64,000 nt of DNA from TM7 phylum sp. oral taxon 349 (lineage in GTDB: Bacteria > Patescibacteriota > Saccharimonadia > Saccharimonadales > Saccharimonadaceae): contig CP072328.1 of the NCBI GenBank assembly GCA_018127705.1, forward strand, positions 62,001 to 126,000. Reading direction: 5' to 3'. Each line of letters opens with the position of its first letter. Within the stretch, counting starts at the first letter, position 1. Position numbers and translations under genes: made by a program. The notes beneath the pieces were generated by a model. That model did no database searches and had not been told where the DNA came from. It saw only the letters and a list, made by a program, of their open reading frames with translations. Of this stretch, positions 1 through 8,680 are shown piece after piece.

Positions 1-140
1 AATGCGATATAGATTGCTTCAATGAGCGACGTTTTACCGCTGCCATTTGCACCCGTTATCAGCGTCGGGTTTGTTACAAAATCAAGCGTCTTCGTATCGT
101 GTACGCGGATATTTTGGACTGTTAGCCGAGTAATGCGCAT
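1..140 (-). CDS. recF: RecF recombination mediator, N-terminal part (runs off window)
   Basis: Reading the minus strand from the ATG at 138-140 gives about 46 residues that start MRITRLTVQNIRVHD and contain a P-loop GANGSGKTS. This is the start of RecF, the SMC-like ATPase that loads RecA at single-strand gaps and stalled forks. Only the Walker A end is visible; the rest lies left of the window. The start codon is one base from the end of dnaN, so the two are probably co-transcribed, as in the common dnaA-dnaN-recF order. The position beside dnaN makes RecF much more likely than another SMC-like ATPase. Confidence 0.85.
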   Translation of the reverse strand, partial: MRITRLTVQNIRVHDTKTLDFVTNPTLITGANGSGKTSLIEAIYIA

Positions 141-141
141 A

Positions 142-1242
142 CTAGCTCTTAAGTGGCATAATGATATGGGTGTAATTTGGCGCTTCTTCGGCAGCGGTTA
201 GCACGCATGGCGACAACTTACCGCTAAATCGAAACTGGACAGAATCTCCATCAATCACGTTGAGCGCGTCAGCGATGTAGCGCGAATTTAGCGTGATGTT
301 GCCATCGCCTGCCACCTCGGCGCTCGCCGTGCTTGTATTTTCGCCAAGTTCGCTTGCAATTGAATGAATACTAAGCTGCTGCTTTTCGCTGTCAATTGTC
401 ACAGTAACGCTCCCGCCGGAATCGCGTGCGAATAGGCTAGCAACCTTTACAATGCGCGAAAATTCGCCGCTCGCAAGCGTTGCAGTTACGTCAGATGTTT
501 TTGGAATAAGCTGCTGGTAATTCGGGTAGCTGCCTTCAATCAGCCGACTCGTAATTTCTGCTTCGCCGACACGAAATCGCACCTGCGTATCGTCAAACAG
601 CACTTCAACCGACTCAGTTGCATCTGAAATCGTACGTAATACTTCCTGTAAACTCGTTGTTGGCACGATTGCCGCAATCTCACTTGTTGTTTCAAATAAG
701 CGGCGCTGCGCTAAACGATACCCGTCTGTACCCGCCAGATATAGCTGTCCGCCATCAGTGTGCCAATATACGCCAGTTAGCACTGGCCGCGACGTATCAT
801 TGCTTGTCGTAATGATCGTTTGGCTAATCGCCTGCTTGAAGTCAGCTTCGGCAATAGTATACGTAACGGCCTGCTTTTCATCAATTGATGGCAGCTCGGG
901 AAACTCCGTTGCATCAACGCCTGTCATGATTGACGAATAGTTACCAGATGAGATCGTCATTGACGTTCCTTTACTTGATAATTCAATCGTACCTTTTGGC
1001 AAGCTGCCAACGTAATCGCTAACGAGCCGGGCAGGCAAGGTAATATCGCCTTGCCTCACAACTTTTGCGCCAACATAGCACGTCGCCGCAATTTCAAGAT
1101 TTGTTGCTGCTACTAATAGCCGTGTGCCATCGGTACGCAACAAAATGTTACTAAGAATCGGTAAGCCTGTTCGATTGCTTGCAACGCGGCCAACAATCGA
1201 CAATGCACGTGCGAAATTTTCTTGTGTGACTGAGAGTTCCAT
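142..1242 (-). CDS. dnaN: DNA polymerase III subunit beta (sliding clamp)
   Basis: A 366-residue protein, the usual length of the bacterial beta clamp. It forms the ring that tethers the replicative polymerase to DNA and binds many repair proteins. The N-terminus (MELSVTQENFARAL) and the C-terminal end (HIIMPLKS) are typical; the final residues normally form part of the peptide-binding pocket. The ATG is preceded on the minus strand by an AAGGA Shine-Dalgarno sequence about eight bases away, so this gene has a conventional leader. It lies between dnaA and recF, all on the minus strand, with a 266-base dnaA-dnaN spacer that contains DnaA-box-like sequences. Confidence 0.96.
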   Translation of the reverse strand: MELSVTQENFARALSIVGRVASNRTGLPILSNILLRTDGTRLLVAATNLEIAATCYVGAKVVRQGDITLPARLVSDYVGSLPKGTIELSSKGTSMTISSGNYSSIMTGVDATEFPELPSIDEKQAVTYTIAEADFKQAISQTIITTSNDTSRPVLTGVYWHTDGGQLYLAGTDGYRLAQRRLFETTSEIAAIVPTTSLQEVLRTISDATESVEVLFDDTQVRFRVGEAEITSRLIEGSYPNYQQLIPKTSDVTATLASGEFSRIVKVASLFARDSGGSVTVTIDSEKQQLSIHSIASELGENTSTASAEVAGDGNITLNSRYIADALNVIDGDSVQFRFSGKLSPCVLTAAEEAPNYTHIIMPLKS

Positions 1243-1381
1243 AATACTATCCTTTTATTGTTATTAATTGATGGTGATATATAGTAGGCTCTGTGGAAAT
1301 AGTGGAAAAAGTGCTCATTTCTAGAGGTCGTTCGGGCGTAGTATGTAGGGGAAACTCGGTGCGGATAATGCGAAGAATCCA

Positions 1382-1504
1382 GTGGATAATGAGGGTATTT
1401 ATCCACGCAGCGCTTCTCGCTGCACTCATGCGAAGCAGAGCGGGGGATAGTCGAACACATGTTTTACTCACAGGTATTCGCTGATAATTCACTTGTTTTC
1501 CACA
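1382..1504. promoter_or_regulatory. DnaA-box-like sites in the dnaA-dnaN spacer
   Basis: The spacer holds GTGGATAAT at 1382-1390, TTATCCACG at 1399-1407 and TTTTCCACA at 1496-1504. Each is one or two mismatches from the DnaA box TTATCCACA. They may serve as weak origin or autoregulatory boxes. The better cluster is on the other side of dnaA. Confidence 0.5.
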
Positions 1505-1508
1505 CGCA

Positions 1509-2876
1509 TTAGGCATACAACTTCTCCCGAATTTCAACGACTTGCTCGCGGATCAAGAAATCAAGTTTAATTGCCCGCTCAATTTTGTCGACCGAATGAA
1601 TTGCAGTAGTATGATCTTTGCGTCCGAGCTCTTGGGCGATGCGCGGAAAACTCATATGCAATTCGCTGCGGAGTAGGTACATCGCAATTTGCCGCGGTAC
1701 GACGATGTGCTTATCGCGCTTGCTTGAACACATTTCTTTGCTGTCAATTTGGAAGTGGCGTGCTGTCTTGTCGATAATCTGCCGGGCAGTGAGATGCTGC
1801 GGACGGCTTTGGCGGACATTACCGAGCAGCCCTTCGGCGGTAGCTGTGTCGGGCGGTACGCCGCGCATCTCGGCGTAGGCGAGTAGCTGGTTGAGCGCGC
1901 CTTCAAGTTCTCGTACATTCGTTTTAATATTTTGCGCTAGATATTCAATTGTTCCGCGTTCTAGTTGAATACCGGATAACGCCGCCTTTGTTTCAATGAT
2001 AACGCAGCGCGTTTCAAAATCAGGCATCTGAATATCAATTGCCATACCCCATTCAAATCGGCTGCGTAAACGCTCGGTAAGCGTCGGAATGCTACGCGGA
2101 GGCTTGTCGCTGCTGATGATAATTTGTCTGTTTGCCTGATGAAGCGTATTAAATGTATGAAAAAACTCTTCCTGAGTTTTTTCCCTGCCAGCAATAAACT
2201 GAATATCGTCGACAATTAAGACATCCATCTTGCGGTATTTATCGGAAAAGCCGGCTTTCTTGAATCGAACCGCCTCTAAGAACTCTTTCATGAAGGTCTC
2301 GGTACTGATGTAAGCAACTTTCATGTTCGGGTCATTCTTGATGATTTCGTTACCGACCGCTTGAATTAAGTGTGTTTTACCTAAGCCGACGCCGCCGTAA
2401 ATAAAGAGCGGGTTGTACTTTGTACCGGGGGAGACGGCTGCTGCTTGGCAGGCGGTGTAGGCGAGGTCGTTACACGAGCCGACAACAAAGGTTTCGAAGG
2501 TGTAGCGCGGGTTAAGCGTTTCATGAGCATGCGAGGCTTTGCCACGTATTGACGAAGGCGTAGCAACGAGTTCACGCAAACGATTATTTTTCGCGGTGTC
2601 GTGTGTCGTTTCGCGGCTCAGTATTTTCTTCTTTTCTTTCTTTACTTTATACTCGATTGTTGGTGCGGTTAAATTGTTATGTGCAAGCACTTCGCGGATC
2701 TGTTTGTCGAACCTTTTCTCAAGTTGTGTTTTGCAAAAAACATTCATAACGCCGATAGTAACAACCTTGTCGTTGTACTCAAGCAATTCAGTGTCTTTAA
2801 ACCATATTTTAAAGCTTGCATGCGGCACCGACAGCTCCAGCTCGCCGAGCACGCTTTGCCATAATGAATCTCTCAT
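1509..2876 (-). CDS. dnaA: Chromosomal replication initiator DnaA
   Basis: A 455-residue DnaA. Domain I occupies roughly the first 80 residues, followed by a charged linker. The AAA+ core has Walker A GGVGLGKTH near residue 160 and Walker B VLIVDDIQF. The C-terminal domain IV carries the DnaA signature around KDHTTAIHSVDKIERAI, which contacts DnaA boxes. The protein melts the origin and loads helicase. The ATG at 2874-2876 has a leader of roughly 50 to 60 bases after a TATGAT-like -10. The gene reads away from the DnaA-box cluster at 3010-3071, the usual arrangement at oriC. Confidence 0.97.
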   Translation of the reverse strand: MRDSLWQSVLGELELSVPHASFKIWFKDTELLEYNDKVVTIGVMNVFCKTQLEKRFDKQIREVLAHNNLTAPTIEYKVKKEKKKILSRETTHDTAKNNRLRELVATPSSIRGKASHAHETLNPRYTFETFVVGSCNDLAYTACQAAAVSPGTKYNPLFIYGGVGLGKTHLIQAVGNEIIKNDPNMKVAYISTETFMKEFLEAVRFKKAGFSDKYRKMDVLIVDDIQFIAGREKTQEEFFHTFNTLHQANRQIIISSDKPPRSIPTLTERLRSRFEWGMAIDIQMPDFETRCVIIETKAALSGIQLERGTIEYLAQNIKTNVRELEGALNQLLAYAEMRGVPPDTATAEGLLGNVRQSRPQHLTARQIIDKTARHFQIDSKEMCSSKRDKHIVVPRQIAMYLLRSELHMSFPRIAQELGRKDHTTAIHSVDKIERAIKLDFLIREQVVEIREKLYA

Positions 2877-3154
2877 ATAACCAGTAATCTACCCTCTCTG
2901 CCGTCGCTCCACATATGTACTTCATCATAGCGAAAAAAATAGTTTTCCACAACTGGTTATGCTATACAAAATAGGCGTGTATACAAGCGGATAGATATAG
3001 AGGTGATATTTATCCACATTTTACAATTACCTCTGTAAAGTTGTGGATAACTATACGAAAAATGTGGATAAGAATCAATAGCTGTGCGATATTCTCGACA
3101 ACAAAGCAAGCCTATATTGAACTGAGCGATAACTTTTGCTATAATACTAGTAAT
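2877..3154. other. Probable replication origin (oriC)
   Basis: This AT-rich 278-base gap lies between divergent dnaA and rpmH. It contains three perfect DnaA boxes: TTATCCACA at 3010-3018 and its complement TGTGGATAA at 3042-3050 and 3063-3071. A weaker TTTTCCACA is at 2943-2951. Box spacings of 32 and 21 bases are close to whole helical turns, which suits cooperative DnaA binding on one face. The location beside dnaA supports an origin; strand skew could not be computed here. Confidence 0.75.
3117..3145 (+). promoter_or_regulatory. rpmH promoter, leaderless
   Basis: TTGAAC at 3117-3122, a 17-base spacer and an extended -10 (TGC then TATAAT at 3140-3145). The rpmH ATG at 3155 is only nine bases further and no Shine-Dalgarno lies between, so transcription should begin at or within about three bases of the start codon. 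Confidence 0.75.
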
Positions 3155-3292
3155 ATGCCAAAGCGAACATATCAACCACACACTCGCCACCGCGCGAAAA
3201 CGCACGGTTATCGTGCACGCCGGGCGACTAAAGCTGGACGCGCCGTACTCAAGCGCCGCCAGGCGAAAGGTCGCGCTCGGATTGCGCTCTAA
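3155..3292 (+). CDS. rpmH: 50S ribosomal protein L34
   Basis: A 45-residue, very basic protein starting [18 protein letters not shown] and continuing with the Arg/Lys/Ala-rich pattern of bL34, whose usual length is 44 to 47. It is a structural protein of the large subunit that sits on 23S rRNA. A longer in-frame reading begins upstream, but homology and the promoter position fix the start at 3155. It heads the rpmH-rnpA-yidC-khpB group found next to many origins, and is followed at once by a hairpin terminator. Confidence 0.96.
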   Translation: MPKRTYQPHTRHRAKTHGYRARRATKAGRAVLKRRQAKGRARIAL

Positions 3293-3298
3293 GAGGAT

Positions 3299-3330
3299 AA
3301 TAACGCCGCTAGCAAAGAAGCGGCGTTATT
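3299..3330 (+). terminator. Hairpin terminator after rpmH
   Basis: A perfect 12-base-pair stem, 3299-3310 against 3319-3330 (core AACGCCGCT / AGCGGCGTT), with an eight-base loop. The right arm ends in GTTATT. The rnpA extended -10 begins only a few bases later, so this hairpin separates rpmH from rnpA. Confidence 0.75.
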
Positions 3331-3341
3331 ATTGCTATAAT
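3331..3341 (+). promoter_or_regulatory. rnpA extended -10, leaderless
   Basis: TGC followed by TATAAT (3336-3341), eight bases before the rnpA ATG at 3350. There is no Shine-Dalgarno. The place of a -35 falls inside the terminator hairpin loop and does not match the consensus, so the TGn extension probably matters. Confidence 0.65.
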
Positions 3342-3349
3342 ACGTCAGT

Positions 3350-3691
3350 ATGCTTGCAGTAACTTATCGATTCCACGGACATGGCAGCCTTGGTTATCTT
3401 TATCGTAACGGGAGAGCAATTCGTTCGCGTTGCTTGACGGTAAAATACATCGCTAATCCGCGCCGAAAATATCCGCGGTTTGCGGTAGTAGTGAGTAAAA
3501 AGATATATAAATCGGCTGTTCGGCGCAACCGAATCCGTCGCCGCGTGTACGAATGCATTCGCCGGGAATTGCCAAATTTATCAAACGCTGGCGATCTAGC
3601 GGTGATTGTTACAAACGCCGAAGTATTGACGATGCCTGCCGCTGAGCTTGATTCGCTTGTTGTGCAGCTGCTGCACCAGGCATGTTCTTAA
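3350..3691 (+). CDS. rnpA: Ribonuclease P protein component
   Basis: A 113-residue basic protein of normal RnpA length. It has the family signature KSAVRRNRIRRRVYE at about residues 60-75, the RNR motif that contacts RNase P RNA, and an N-terminal segment rich in basic and aromatic residues for the pre-tRNA leader. It assists the catalytic RNA in tRNA 5' maturation. The start at 3350 is supported by the -10 eight bases upstream. It lies between rpmH and yidC as expected. Confidence 0.95.
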   Translation: MLAVTYRFHGHGSLGYLYRNGRAIRSRCLTVKYIANPRRKYPRFAVVVSKKIYKSAVRRNRIRRRVYECIRRELPNLSNAGDLAVIVTNAEVLTMPAAELDSLVVQLLHQACS

Positions 3692-3766
3692 TCTGGGGGG
3701 GCGAAATAGGTAAAGCGGCGAAAAGATGGTATACTTACATTAGATAACACGACGAGGAGAGATGTT

Positions 3767-4711
3767 TTGTTTGAAACGATCGTAGTAAATCCGATTTTTA
3801 ATGCACTGATGCTTATCTATAGCGCCGTGCCTGGCGGCGACTTCGGCGTTGCGCTCATTATTTTTACGATTATTGTACGCCTATTGATGTATCCGCTTGT
3901 AAAAAACCAGCTGCACCAAACAAAAGCAATGCGCAAATTGCAGCCGGAACTAGCGAAAATTAAGAAAAACGCCCAGGGCAATAAACAAATTGAAGCGTTG
4001 CAGCAGATGGAGTTGTACAAGCGCTACGGTATTAAACCACTGCGCTCCATTCTCATTTTAATTATTCAGCTGCCGATTTTTATCGCATTGTTCCAAGTGA
4101 TACGCGTTATTACCCTGCACCGCGATCAGGTAGCACAGCATATTTATGAGCCGTTTAAGCACATCGACGCAATTAAAGCAGTGATTGAACATCCCGAGAA
4201 CTTTAATCATACAATGCTTGGGTTTATTGATTTGACGAAAACAACGTTTAGCAACGGTAGCGTTGATTTGGTGCTCCTTGCTCTAGCGGTGATTTCGGCA
4301 CTGACGCAGTATGTTATGTCGAGACAAACTATGCCGGCAGATAGCAAAGGCAAAAAACTGCGCGATCTTATGGCGGAGGCAGCAGACGGCAAACAAGCTG
4401 ACCCGAGCGAGATGAGCAGCGCAATGACGCGCGGCATGATGAAATTTATGCCGATTATGATGTTTATGATTATGGTGGGATTACCAGGCGCGCTTGCGCT
4501 CTATTACACGATTTCAAACTTATCGGCAGTAGCACAACAACACTATCTCTTGAAAAAAGATGTTGGCGAACTTGACGAAATTGCCGACGAAGCGATAAAA
4601 ACCAAAAAAAGCTCGACAAAAGGAGCAAAAAATCAGCGCAAGAAAACAGGCGCCGAACGCGCAAAACAGGCGCGCGAGGGTCATGTCACGCGGATAAAAG
4701 CGAAAGGATAG
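3767..4711 (+). CDS. yidC: YidC/Oxa1-family membrane protein insertase
   Basis: A 314-residue polytopic protein of the short, Gram-positive-like YidC type without the large periplasmic domain. It begins with a hydrophobic segment, then a membrane helix with the conserved arginine (TIIVRLLMYPLV), a basic cytoplasmic hairpin rich in Lys/Gln, and further helices. The C-terminal tail is very Lys-rich, which helps ribosome binding. It inserts proteins into the cytoplasmic membrane alone or with SecYEG. The start is TTG at 3767, chosen because GAGGAGA lies six bases upstream. khpB follows after eight bases. Confidence 0.93.
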   Translation: MFETIVVNPIFNALMLIYSAVPGGDFGVALIIFTIIVRLLMYPLVKNQLHQTKAMRKLQPELAKIKKNAQGNKQIEALQQMELYKRYGIKPLRSILILIIQLPIFIALFQVIRVITLHRDQVAQHIYEPFKHIDAIKAVIEHPENFNHTMLGFIDLTKTTFSNGSVDLVLLALAVISALTQYVMSRQTMPADSKGKKLRDLMAEAADGKQADPSEMSSAMTRGMMKFMPIMMFMIMVGLPGALALYYTISNLSAVAQQHYLLKKDVGELDEIADEAIKTKKSSTKGAKNQRKKTGAERAKQAREGHVTRIKAKG

Positions 4712-4719
4712 GAGAAGCT

Positions 4720-5181
4720 ATGGATCGAGAAGAATCAGTTGAATTTGCACGCAAGCTCGTTGAGGATATTGTGTCGTTTTTCGGCGAAAATATTGCCGTT
4801 GAAGCGCATATTGAAGACGATATGATTGCGCTCGCCGTTGAAAGTAGCGATTTGAACAGCATCCTAATCGGGCATAATGCCGAAACATTGCGTAGTCTTC
4901 AATATATTGTGATGACAGCGCTTCATAATAAAGGTGCAGCGCTTACGCACGCTGTTGTTGACGTTGCAAACTATAAAAAACAACGTGAAGAGAAAGTTGC
5001 CGAAAAAGCGCGCGGTTGGATTGAAGAAGTGCGCCGCAGCGGCGACTCGCACATTGCGCACATCAATGCTGCCGACCGCCGAATCGTGCACCGCGTCGCT
5101 ACTGAATATAGCGATATTCGTACCCATTCCGAAGGCGAAGGGCGCGATCGCTACATCGTGATTGCACAGGCTAGTTCATGA
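4720..5181 (+). CDS. khpB: KhpB/Jag RNA-binding protein (KH and R3H domains)
   Basis: A 153-residue protein without the N-terminal Jag-N domain. The first half is a KH-like domain with the loop LIGHNAETLRSLQYI near residues 48-62. The second half is an R3H domain with the R-x3-H motif in NAADRRIVHRVATE at about 117-130. KhpB binds RNA with KhpA and in Firmicutes affects cell elongation and division. It directly follows yidC, the usual pairing, eight bases after its stop. Confidence 0.9.
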   Translation: MDREESVEFARKLVEDIVSFFGENIAVEAHIEDDMIALAVESSDLNSILIGHNAETLRSLQYIVMTALHNKGAALTHAVVDVANYKKQREEKVAEKARGWIEEVRRSGDSHIAHINAADRRIVHRVATEYSDIRTHSEGEGRDRYIVIAQASS

Positions 5182-5222
5182 TATACTACATATATAACCT
5201 AGCGTAAGAAAGGATAATAGGT

Positions 5223-5804
5223 ATGACAGGTGTATTGTTAGTAGTTTTGCTCGTTGTTATTGTGGCGGTTGTAGCGATTGCCGGCGCACTGATCGCAATG
5301 TATAACGGACTCGTTAAGCTTAATATTAAAGTTGAAGAAGCATGGAGCGGCATCACGGTGCAATTGAAGCGGCGCGCCGATATGATTCCAAACTTAGTAG
5401 AAACTGTTAAAGGTTACGCTGCACACGAAAAAGGCGTATTTGAAAAAGTTACCGAGGCGCGCGCGTCAATTATGAACGCAACGACGCCGCATGATGCTGC
5501 TAAAGCAGACGGCGAGCTAACAAGCGCCCTTAAGAGCCTGTTTGCGGTCTCAGAAAATTACCCAGAGTTGAAAGCGTCGCAGAACTTCACGGATCTGCAA
5601 AATCAGATTACAGACACGGAAGATAAGATTGCGGCATCACGCCGGTTCTACAATGCGGTCGTTACGCAATTCAACACTAAACGCAAAGTATTCCCAACAA
5701 ATATCTTTGCCGGTATGCTCGGATTTCATACCGATAAAGAGTTCTTTGATGTCAGTGAGAGTGAACGTGCTGCAGTTGAACAGCCGGTCAACGTAAAGTT
5801 TTAG
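5223..5804 (+). CDS. LemA family membrane protein
   Basis: A 193-residue LemA protein: one N-terminal membrane helix (about residues 2-26), then the family motif YNGLVKLNIKVEEAWSGI and QLKRRADMIPNLVETVKGYA, then long helices. LemA proteins expose a helical bundle outside the membrane; their biochemical role is not established. AAGGA lies about nine bases before the ATG and TATACT at 5182-5187 is a likely -10. It is followed 21 bases later by a Tim44/DUF3137-like protein, so the two probably form an operon. Confidence 0.92.
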   Translation: MTGVLLVVLLVVIVAVVAIAGALIAMYNGLVKLNIKVEEAWSGITVQLKRRADMIPNLVETVKGYAAHEKGVFEKVTEARASIMNATTPHDAAKADGELTSALKSLFAVSENYPELKASQNFTDLQNQITDTEDKIAASRRFYNAVVTQFNTKRKVFPTNIFAGMLGFHTDKEFFDVSESERAAVEQPVNVKF

Positions 5805-5825
5805 TAAAAGCAGAGGAAAAGCTCA

Positions 5826-7190
5826 ATGGTTCAGACTATCTTTGTAGCCCTTGAGCTTTTTGCGCGTGCAGGCGGCGGCGGGTCTGGCGGCTCTTCAGGA
5901 GGCGGCGGAGATGGCGATGGAGATGGGATTGTCTTTCTTGCGCTAGTCGGCTACGTGCCGACGCATGGACTTGGCGCATTTTTACGCCGCAAATTACCAT
6001 CAGAGTCTGGCGCTGCATCGTTGCTCGCCCATGTGATTACATGGCCGTTGGCTATTATATGGGCGATTGCGTGTTTCGCGATGTTTGGCAGCGGCTTCTT
6101 TGGCTCTATTGTCGCATTAGGAGCAATTGTTGGCGCGCCAGCTGGCTTATTTAATTGGTTTAGCGAAGTGCTGAAGCAGTCGGCGGAGGTCAAACAGCGG
6201 CTCAAGCGAGCAGCGGCAAACGATCCAATGTGGGATGAGGCGCAGCTTGTTGATTTTGCTAAACAGACATTTATGCGCTATCAATACGATTGGTCGCGTC
6301 AAGATACCGAGTCAATGAAACAATACATGACTGAAGATTATCACTACCACGCATCACTCTTTATTTATACGTTACAATTAATGCAACGTACGAACACAGT
6401 GGAAGATATCGTGATTGATGAAGCAGTTGTTGTGCAGGTTCACGATGACCAAAATGATGCAAATGACCGAGTGACAATAGGTATTACGGCGCGCGCTAAA
6501 GATACGCTTATCAACACGGCGGCGAACACGGCGATTTTCACGGACAGCAATTCATTCACGGAATATTGGACGTTTGCGCGCAGCGGCTCAACGTGGCTGC
6601 TTGCTGATATCGGTCAGGCAACAGCGGATATGGCTGCCTATAATAATGAGCTGGCGGCATTCGCGGCGCAGAATAATTACTGTTATAGCGTTGATATGGG
6701 TTGGTTATTTATACCGGAGCGCGGACAATTGTTTGGACAGGCGAAGTTTGGCGTCTCAGATATTAACAACCACGCTGTGGGGCTATATAAAGAGTCGCTG
6801 TTAGTGCAATTGTATACATACGCTGCATTTAATGGTGCGCGGCCGCGGGTAATTGCGCAGGTGAATGTGCCGAAAACGTATGGTAATATCATCGTACACC
6901 GCAAACGGAGTTCAAGCATTAATACGCGTGGATTAGAACGTATCGAAACCGAGTGGATTCAATTTAACCAGCAGTATGAAGTGTATGCGTCAAACGCTGA
7001 GCAGGCGACAAGTTTTGAGCTGCTTAACCCAACGTATATGGAGCAGCTCGCGGCGCTGCCGTTCGCGGTGACGATTGAAGTGGTAGATAACGTAATCTAT
7101 CTCTATACCGATGAGCGTGGCACCGATGTTGCGACCTACGGCATAATGCTTGATTTGGTGCATAAAGCATTCAAAGAACTACGGCTGTAG
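5826..7190 (+). CDS. Glycine-rich membrane protein with Tim44-like and DUF3137-like regions
   Basis: A 454-residue protein. Residues 15-35 are a Gly/Ser/Asp low-complexity stretch. Two membrane segments follow between about 70 and 105. Residues about 120-265 resemble the Tim44-like fold (VDFAKQTFMRYQYDWSRQD, then a paired beta region with EYWTFARSGSTWLLADIG). The C-terminal 150 residues resemble DUF3137 (QYEVYASNAEQATSFELL). This is inference from sequence patterns. Its pairing with LemA suggests a membrane-associated scaffold. Its last 12 bases overlap the end of a convergent glycosyltransferase gene. Confidence 0.75.
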   Translation: MVQTIFVALELFARAGGGGSGGSSGGGGDGDGDGIVFLALVGYVPTHGLGAFLRRKLPSESGAASLLAHVITWPLAIIWAIACFAMFGSGFFGSIVALGAIVGAPAGLFNWFSEVLKQSAEVKQRLKRAAANDPMWDEAQLVDFAKQTFMRYQYDWSRQDTESMKQYMTEDYHYHASLFIYTLQLMQRTNTVEDIVIDEAVVVQVHDDQNDANDRVTIGITARAKDTLINTAANTAIFTDSNSFTEYWTFARSGSTWLLADIGQATADMAAYNNELAAFAAQNNYCYSVDMGWLFIPERGQLFGQAKFGVSDINNHAVGLYKESLLVQLYTYAAFNGARPRVIAQVNVPKTYGNIIVHRKRSSSINTRGLERIETEWIQFNQQYEVYASNAEQATSFELLNPTYMEQLAALPFAVTIEVVDNVIYLYTDERGTDVATYGIMLDLVHKAFKELRL

Positions 7191-8270
7191 CACTTTCATA
7201 TACACCGCATGCGTTTCTTCCGCCATACGCCGCCAGGAATACTTGGCGACTTGCGCTGTGCCTTTTTTAATGAGCGCGCGGCGTCTTTTTGGATTAGTAA
7301 TGACACGTTCAATTGCAGCGGCCATATCGTCGGTATCAAGCGGATCGAAATATTCGGCGGCATCGCCTAAAATCTCGGGCATACATGACGCATTGCTGCT
7401 AACGACTGGCGTACCGTATGCCATTGCTTCAAGTGGCGGCAAGCCAAACCCTTCCATGAGCGATGGAAAAACATATGCAGCAGTTTTCGTGAGTAGCCAG
7501 TCGCGTTGTTCGTCGGGCAAGAATCCTGTGAAATGAATATTGTGATAGCTTTGTTTTTCATAAAATGCCTTATTAATCTTCGTGTCGCGATTCATGCGCC
7601 CAACAAACACCAGTCCCAGATCAGAGTATTTTTTCAGTAATTGCTGATGTGCGGCCGCTAAACGTCGTAAATTTTTATAGTCTGGTTGTTGCCCGATATA
7701 CATAATAAAGCTATGAAATGGTAGCTCGTGGTATGGCTTTAACGTGCCTTTACAGACTTCGCCTGACTCGTAAATCACGGTAATGTTATCGTCGGGAACG
7801 TTAGTAAACGCTTGGAATTCGCGCTTAGTTGTCTCGGATATTGCGATAATATGGCTACTCGTATGTGCTACACGCTTAAACACGAAGCGCCCGACGAGTT
7901 GCTTAGCGTGGTATAGCAGCCAATTTTTGTCGGAATTGTAGGTTTTGAATAACGTCATATCATGCACAGTTGTAACGTGCTTGCCGCGGTATAGGATCGG
8001 TTGTTGCGGCATGCAAAAGTGCACTAAATCCGGTTTGAGCGTATCAAGATAACGCTTGAAGCCGATCTGCTCGGCAAATGAATAGTTGTCAAACTCCGCT
8101 ACACGCACGGTGAAATGAGGATTCACCGGTTTCCAGTAGTGCTTATCCTTGGCGCGTACGAGTACGCTATAGGAATTTTCATGGTCAATTTGCTGCAAAT
8201 ATTCCAGTAGCTTGACGACGTATGTGCCTGTGCCAGAGTTAATGACGCGTGCGTCAATTGCGATATGCAT
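7179..8270 (-). CDS. GT4-type glycosyltransferase (GT-B fold)
   Basis: A 363-residue group 1 glycosyltransferase. The acceptor-side N-terminus starts MHIAIDARVINSGTGTYV. The donor-binding C-terminal half has the E-x7-E motif region MEGFGLPPLEAMAYGTPVVSS at roughly 275-295. No signal or membrane helix is seen, so it should act at the inner face of the membrane. It overlaps the upstream GtrA gene by one base and is last in a three-gene minus-strand operon with GtrA and a polyprenyl-phosphate GT2. The sugar and acceptor cannot be told from sequence. Confidence 0.88.
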   Translation of the reverse strand: MHIAIDARVINSGTGTYVVKLLEYLQQIDHENSYSVLVRAKDKHYWKPVNPHFTVRVAEFDNYSFAEQIGFKRYLDTLKPDLVHFCMPQQPILYRGKHVTTVHDMTLFKTYNSDKNWLLYHAKQLVGRFVFKRVAHTSSHIIAISETTKREFQAFTNVPDDNITVIYESGEVCKGTLKPYHELPFHSFIMYIGQQPDYKNLRRLAAAHQQLLKKYSDLGLVFVGRMNRDTKINKAFYEKQSYHNIHFTGFLPDEQRDWLLTKTAAYVFPSLMEGFGLPPLEAMAYGTPVVSSNASCMPEILGDAAEYFDPLDTDDMAAAIERVITNPKRRRALIKKGTAQVAKYSWRRMAEETHAVYMKVLQP

Positions 8271-8680
8271 TATGCGGTATCCTTTCGAAATACTAATAGA
8301 TCATAGGTAAGATAATTCCAGGTAAGCGATACGATCGTACCAGCGAGTTTTGCAGCGAGAAGCGCAAACGATTCGTTATGTAGCACTGCAGTGCACAATG
8401 GCGAGAACAGCCAGATAACACCGTTTTGCAACACCCACAGTCCGAACAGGGTAACGATGGTAAATAGCACTATTTCATGTTTAATGCTGCCGCCGCTTGA
8501 ACGAAAAGTGTATTTTTTGTTGGCAAAGAAACTAAAACCAAAGGCTAACCCTGTCGACAGGGTATTGCTGGCGATTTTTGGCAGCCCAAGATGCGTGAAT
8601 AAGAAGAGCAATCCAAAATCAAGTGCAGTATTGATTGCACCGACGATACCGAAGCGAATGATTTTATTGTTTTTTATCAT
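8270..8680 (-). CDS. GtrA-like four-helix membrane protein
   Basis: About 136 residues with four hydrophobic helices and the GtrA pattern IRFGIVGAINTALDFGLLF near the start and FFANKKYTFRS in the middle. GtrA proteins are thought to help move polyprenyl-phosphate sugars across the membrane. The ATG at 8680 is preferred; a TTG at 8701 is in frame but lies deeper inside the preceding gene. It overlaps the GT2 gene by 17 bases and the following GT4 by one, so translation is probably coupled. Confidence 0.88.
   Translation of the reverse strand: MIKNNKIIRFGIVGAINTALDFGLLFLFTHLGLPKIASNTLSTGLAFGFSFFANKKYTFRSSGGSIKHEIVLFTIVTLFGLWVLQNGVIWLFSPLCTAVLHNESFALLAAKLAGTIVSLTWNYLTYDLLVFRKDTA

Noticed and set aside
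3041-3154. N-terminal extension of ribosomal protein L34
   Set aside because: The extended frame covers DnaA boxes and the promoter; the family starts at MPKRTYQP at 3155.
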